The notes beneath the pieces were generated by a model. The model saw only the letters and a program-made list of their open reading frames with translations, searched no databases and was not told where the DNA came from. Positions 35,922 to 39,158 of a DNA stretch of 39,158 nt are shown in pieces. Both the position numbers and the translations under genes were made by a program. This stretch comes from Gammaproteobacteria bacterium (GTDB taxonomy: Bacteria; Pseudomonadota; Gammaproteobacteria; SZUA-152): NCBI GenBank assembly GCA_021647505.1, contig JAKIUN010000033.1, forward strand, positions 1 through 39,158, written 5' to 3'. Each line of letters starts with the position of its first letter. Position 1 is the stretch's first letter.

Positions 35922-37997
35922 TTGGACACTATCGACCTGAAACAACCCGAACTCTACATCAATCGTGAACTCAGCCTGCTGGAATTCAACGCCCGCGTGC
36001 TTGAACAGGCCAAACTGGAAACCGTGCCTCTGCTGGAACGGTTGCGCTACCTGTGCATCTCCAGCACCAACATGGACGAGTTTTTCGAAGTGCGTGTCGC
36101 CGGCCTGATGCAGAAGGTAAAGCTGGGATCCACCCAGGCCGGGCCGGACAACATGTCGGCACAGGAAACCCTGCGTCTGGCCCGCATCCGTGCCAGTGAA
36201 TTGGTGGCAGAGCAGTATCGTGTACTCAATGAAGTCATTTTCCCCAGACTGGCCGAGCAGGGTATCAACTTCGTTAAACGCGATGACTGGAGTGAAGCGC
36301 AGGAAAAGTGGCTGCGAGAATATTATGGGCAAGAACTGCAACCCATACTCAGCCCCATGGGACTGGATCCGGCGCACCCGTTTCCACGCATGCTCAATAA
36401 GAGCCTCAACTTTATCGTCTCTCTCAGTGGCAAGGACGCCTTTGGTCGCAGCAGCGGGTTGGCCATTGTACAGGCTCCACGTGCTTTGCCGCGGGTGATT
36501 CAGATACCGGCGAAAGAAACCGGTGGCGGCCCCAACGATTTCGTTTTTCTGTCGTCCGTGCTGCACGCCTTCGTTGCTGAGCTGTTTCACGGCATGAAGG
36601 TTAAGGAATGCTATCAATTTCGTGTGACGCGCAACAGCGACCTGTTTGTCGATGAAGAGGAAATCGATGACCTGCTGCGCGCTGTCGAGGGTGAGCTGGC
36701 GGCGCGGCACTATGGCGATACGGTGCGTCTGGAAGTGGCGCTCAACTGCCCGGACGAGTTGGTCAACTTTCTGTTAACTCGACTCAAGTTGACCCGTGAT
36801 GAACTGTTTATGGTCAATGGGCCGGTAAACCTGAACCGGGTGCAGGCGGTGATCGACCTGGTGGATCGGCCGGAGTTGACCTTCCCTTCCTATGTACCCG
36901 GCCTGCCAGTGACACTGATACGCAGCGAAAGCCTGTTCGATACCATTCGGAAACAAGACCTGCTGTTGCACCATCCCTTTGAATCCTTCGCCCCGGTAGT
37001 CGACTTCGTGCGACAGGCCGCAGCCGACCCCAGCGTGCTGAGCATCAAACAGACCCTGTATCGTACCGGCTCCAATTCCGCCATCGTCGATGCACTGGTC
37101 ACCGCCGCGCGCGCCGGCAAAGAAGTGACCGTGGTGGTGGAACTGCGTGCCCGTTTTGACGAGGCCGCCAACGTGGATCTGGCCACCCGCCTACAGGAAG
37201 TCGGTGCGCATGTCGTGTATGGCGTCGTGGGCTACAAGACCCACGCCAAAATGCTGCTGATCATCCGCCGTGAAACCAAGGGCCTGCGCTACTACACGCA
37301 TCTGGGCACCGGCAACTATCATAGCCGCACCGCGCGCATTTATACTGACTATGGCCTGTTCACCTGTGACAAAGTCATCGGTGAAGACGTACAAAAGGTC
37401 TTCAACCAACTCACCAGCCTGGGCAAGGTTATTAAGCTGCACAAACTGTTGCAATCGCCCTTCACCTTGCACGACGGCATGCTGAAAAAGATCCAACGCG
37501 AGCAGGCCCTGGCAGAAAAGGGCAAGCCGGGGCGCGTCATCGCCAAGATGAACTCCTTGGTCGAACCGCAGATTATTCAGGCCCTGTATCAGGCCTCACA
37601 GGCCGGTGTACAGGTGGATTTGATCGTGCGTGGTGTCTGTGCGCTGCGTCCCGGTGTGCCGGGTGTATCCGACAATATCCGTGTGTGCTCCATTATCGGC
37701 CGATTCCTCGAACATCCGCGGGTCTATTGTTTTGGCAACGATGGTAACCCGGAAGTGTTTGGCGCCAGCGCGGACTGGATGGAGCGTAACTTGTTCCACC
37801 GTGTCGAGACTTGTTTCCCCATCGAAGCAAAGAAACTGCGTGACCGTGTCATTAGTGATTTGGAACTCTACCTGCGTGACAACACCCAAGCCTGGCTTTT
37901 GCAGCCGGATGGCACTTATGTATTAACGAAACCGGGCAAGGCCGAGCCGGTATCAGCCCAGCAGACCCTGTTGGAAAGTTTGGCGGAAAGCGCCTGA
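35922..37997 (+). CDS. ppk1: Polyphosphate kinase 1
   Basis: 691 aa with a TTG start (35922) preceded by AAAAGGA 6 nt upstream; the N-terminus LYINRELSLLEFNARVLEQA is typical of PPK1, which supports the start. The enzyme reversibly makes polyphosphate from ATP via a phosphohistidine. Phospholipase-D-like domain His residues are His441 (GYKTHAKML) and His598 (EHPRVYCFGNDG), corresponding to His435 and His592 of E. coli. GTGNYHSRTARIYTDYGLFT and WMERNLFHRVETCFPI are diagnostic. Co-directional with the PPK2-type gene, so the two polyP enzymes are probably co-expressed. Confidence 0.95.
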   Translation: MDTIDLKQPELYINRELSLLEFNARVLEQAKLETVPLLERLRYLCISSTNMDEFFEVRVAGLMQKVKLGSTQAGPDNMSAQETLRLARIRASELVAEQYRVLNEVIFPRLAEQGINFVKRDDWSEAQEKWLREYYGQELQPILSPMGLDPAHPFPRMLNKSLNFIVSLSGKDAFGRSSGLAIVQAPRALPRVIQIPAKETGGGPNDFVFLSSVLHAFVAELFHGMKVKECYQFRVTRNSDLFVDEEEIDDLLRAVEGELAARHYGDTVRLEVALNCPDELVNFLLTRLKLTRDELFMVNGPVNLNRVQAVIDLVDRPELTFPSYVPGLPVTLIRSESLFDTIRKQDLLLHHPFESFAPVVDFVRQAAADPSVLSIKQTLYRTGSNSAIVDALVTAARAGKEVTVVVELRARFDEAANVDLATRLQEVGAHVVYGVVGYKTHAKMLLIIRRETKGLRYYTHLGTGNYHSRTARIYTDYGLFTCDKVIGEDVQKVFNQLTSLGKVIKLHKLLQSPFTLHDGMLKKIQREQALAEKGKPGRVIAKMNSLVEPQIIQALYQASQAGVQVDLIVRGVCALRPGVPGVSDNIRVCSIIGRFLEHPRVYCFGNDGNPEVFGASADWMERNLFHRVETCFPIEAKKLRDRVISDLELYLRDNTQAWLLQPDGTYVLTKPGKAEPVSAQQTLLESLAESA

Positions 37998-38065
37998 GAG
38001 GGTAGAGTGGCTTTGGCTCAGGGCTTTCCTGGGCGCTGTGGGTTGGGCGTGCGGGGGTGGATGTA

Positions 38066-38083
38066 ACAATGCGAGAACTGACC
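38066..38083. repeat. 18-bp motif, left copy
   Basis: ACAATGCGAGAACTGACC occurs here 69 nt after ppk1 and twice more in the same orientation at 38786-38803 and 38820-38837, to the right of the Rhs and toxin-antitoxin remnants. Confidence 0.85.
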
Positions 38084-38132
38084 TCGTAGATCCCTGACCC
38101 CGCTGACCCGGGCACATTTTCAAAATAGAGTG

Positions 38133-38465
38133 TCAGGCCACCTGATTGCTCAGTGTGCTTAACTTTTCCAGCGTGTCGGGGTACTTTCGTACCATCAAAA
38201 TCAGGGTGGAGGCCTGTGCATTCGGTTTGGATCGGCCCTGCTCCTAATTTTCCAGTGTACGCGTAGAAACTCTAAGCTGACGAGCAAAAACGGCACGAGA
38301 TAAATTGAGTTGCTCACGGGTTTCACGAACCAGTTTGGCATTAACCTCCAGAAGAGGTATTTCTTTAATACCGTGAGTGCGTAAGGTAATTTTTCCCTGG
38401 CGTTTCTCGCGCATGGCGTCAACGCCTTCCATCAGTTCATCAAGCAGTTTTCGTTTGTTGCTCAT
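38133..38465 (-). pseudogene. XRE-family antitoxin interrupted by an amber codon
   Basis: 110 codons from ATG 38465 to TGA 38133-38135, broken at codon 74 by TAG (38244-38246). Before it: MSNKRKLLDELMEGVDAM, GKITLRTH, VRETREQLNLSRAVFARQL and VSTRTLEN; after it: EQGRSKPNAQASTLILMVRK and YPDTLEKLSTLSNQVA. The helix-turn-helix antitoxins that partner HigB-like (PF06296-type) toxins read RTLENWEQGRSKPN here, so TAG stands exactly where Trp (TGG) is expected, a single-base change. The first 73 residues could still be made and include most of the helix-turn-helix. Confidence 0.85.
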
Positions 38466-38593
38466 CGCTTATGCCTCCTGGCTTCCAGTTCAGTCTGGAC
38501 TGCCTTTTTTAATGCTCTCTATTTTTCGTCATCCAGATAGTTCGGTAACAGACGAGTAAATAGCGGGGTTTCGAAGAGAAAATTGACCGGTTC
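38462..38593 (-). pseudogene. HigB/RelE-like toxin remnant with amber codon and internal deletion
   Basis: The frame reads NFLFETPLFTRLLPNYLDDEK, TAG (38519-38521), RALKKAVQTELEARRHKR, TGA (38462-38464). The first part matches N-termini of HigB-type toxins (ETPxFTR...LxDDExYRAL, Tyr expected at the TAG). The second matches their C-terminal ALKKLVExEL helix. The central roughly 60-70 residues with the catalytic core are missing. The TGA overlaps the antitoxin ATG, as in intact TA operons. No start codon remains: the frame runs on from Rhs sequence. Confidence 0.7.
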
Positions 38594-38776
38594 GCTGTTG
38601 GTGATGGTCTTGAGGCGGTTGGTCGCATTGTAGGCATAGGTGTAGGTGACCTCGGGGCTAGTGACCCTGCTCACCTGGCCGAGGTCGTTGTAGGCATAGG
38701 TGGTGATGTGGATTCCGGTCGAGTTGGAGCTGGCGATCTGTCTTTTCAACAGACCGCTGCGGGCATGGTCGTAGGT
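38594..38776 (-). pseudogene. Rhs/YD-repeat fragment
   Basis: About 61 codons read TYDHARSGLLKRQ, then TTYAYNDLGQVSRVTSPEV and TYTYAYNATNRLKTITNS, with the YxYDxxGRL-type spacing of Rhs/YD-repeat proteins. It is open into the toxin remnant on one side and stopped by an in-frame TAG at 38777-38779 on the other, one base from the 34-bp repeats. Only a scrap of what are usually proteins of over 1,000 residues. Confidence 0.75.
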
Positions 38777-38779
38777 CTA

Positions 38780-38847
38780 TTTGCTACAATGCGAGAACTG
38801 ACCCTGTTGTCCCTTTGCTACAATGCGAGAACTGACCCTGTTGTCCC
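38780..38847. repeat. Two adjacent 34-bp direct repeats
   Basis: Units 38780-38813 and 38814-38847 are identical. Each contains the 18-bp motif of 38066-38083 and ends CCTGTTGTCCC. They separate the Rhs scrap from the gene at the right edge. Confidence 0.95.
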
Positions 38848-38848
38848 C

Positions 38849-39157
38849 TTACCCGTCAAAAGCAATTACACGCAATTGATCTTCAGCGGCGCTTCCAAGA
38901 TAGCAGCGGATGGCGGTGAAGAACTTTGGCCAATGGTGATGGTCGTTTTTTTGCAATAGCGCCTCAGCTAAGCGTTTCCGTGCCTCAGGAACCGTAAGGC
39001 CGTTTTGAATCTCCTTTCTGAGCAGGTCGTTGATTCGATTAAGCTCACCCTTGCGCAAGTTGCGTAATCTTTCAGCATCCAGCCGCAAATAATTGATGGT
39101 TACCTGAGCCTTCACAGGATCGACACCAGCTACACCACAATTGTGCTCGTCCACCTG
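38849..39157 (-). CDS. Unrecognised protein, C-terminal part (5' end outside window)
   Basis: The frame is open from the right edge to TAA 38849-38851, about 102 residues (a GTG at 39154 could be a start but the frame continues to the edge). Mostly helical and charged (YLRLDAERLRNLRKGELNRINDLL; TVPEARKRLAEALLQKN), then an aromatic/His-rich part (DHHHWPKFFTAIRCYLG). I do not recognise the family. The stop lies 1 nt from the 34-bp repeats, so the C-terminus could be native or could result from the junction. It may belong to the same accessory island as the Rhs and TA remnants. Confidence 0.45.
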   Translation of the reverse strand, partial: QVDEHNCGVAGVDPVKAQVTINYLRLDAERLRNLRKGELNRINDLLRKEIQNGLTVPEARKRLAEALLQKNDHHHWPKFFTAIRCYLGSAAEDQLRVIAFDG

Positions 39158-39158
39158 G

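Noticed and set aside
38133-38593. TAG read as an amino acid in this organism
   Set aside because: TAG ends ordinary genes here, such as the PAP2, nqrE and PPK2-type genes, so decay is the simpler reading.
38780-38847. CRISPR-like or integron-like repeats
   Set aside because: Only two adjacent copies, no spacers and no palindromic attC-like structure.

Overview
The window looks like a chromosomal segment of a free-living gammaproteobacterium, probably a sulfur-oxidising chemolithotroph. The reasons are a complete Na+-NQR operon with NqrM, a UvrY/GacA-type regulator, the AmgK-MurU cell-wall recycling pair, a flavocytochrome c sulfide dehydrogenase pair (FccAB), and several hairpin repeats of kinds common in gammaproteobacterial genomes. 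Genus assignment is not possible from reading alone.

Layout. (a) 1-1741: the 3' end of an Asp-rich tandem-repeat protein, then a TPR plus outer-membrane barrel protein built like a Slam (surface lipoprotein assembly modifier). (b) 1958-3630: amgK-murU, overlapping by 4 nt. (c) 3770-4426: a GacA/UvrY response regulator. (d) 4548-8950: a same-strand run with two periplasmic thioredoxin-fold proteins, a TolC-family channel, an HlyD-type adaptor, acylphosphatase, a DUF123/GIY-YIG-like protein and a cupin. No inner-membrane pump is present in this run. (e) 9222-15924, minus strand: an old yellow enzyme, then (in transcription order) tetR, an MMPL/RND-type transporter, a LolA-like periplasmic protein and an outer-membrane barrel, which together look like an envelope lipid-transport locus. 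(f) 16477-17400: a PAP2-family lipoprotein followed by the remnant tail of a second copy. (g) 17437-23899: nqrABCDEF-nqrM and a two-CBS-domain protein. (h) 24137-29861: sucA-sucB-lpd (2-oxoglutarate dehydrogenase). (i) 30005-31672, minus strand: fccA-fccB. (j) 32121-32321: a cold-shock protein with a strong bidirectional terminator. (k) 32486-34195, minus strand: an ABC_ATPase-family protein. (l) 34384-37997: polyphosphate:AMP phosphotransferase (PPK2 type) and PPK1. (m) 38066-39158: a decayed accessory island with an Rhs/YD-repeat scrap, a deleted HigB-like toxin and an XRE antitoxin with an amber codon in place of a conserved Trp, flanked by directly repeated 18-bp motifs. An unrecognised gene then runs off the right edge.

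How it fits together. FccAB would feed electrons from sulfide into the cytochrome pool. Na+-NQR and 2-oxoglutarate dehydrogenase handle NADH turnover, and the two polyphosphate enzymes manage polyP and nucleotide energy. The intergenic regions are rich in small palindromic repeats, one of which appears to have become part of a coding sequence (12771-12821). No tRNA, rRNA, CRISPR array or complete insertion sequence was seen. The most unusual parts are the TA/Rhs graveyard at the right end, the duplicated PAP2 tail, the in-frame palindrome, and the repeat protein plus Slam-like pair at the left end.
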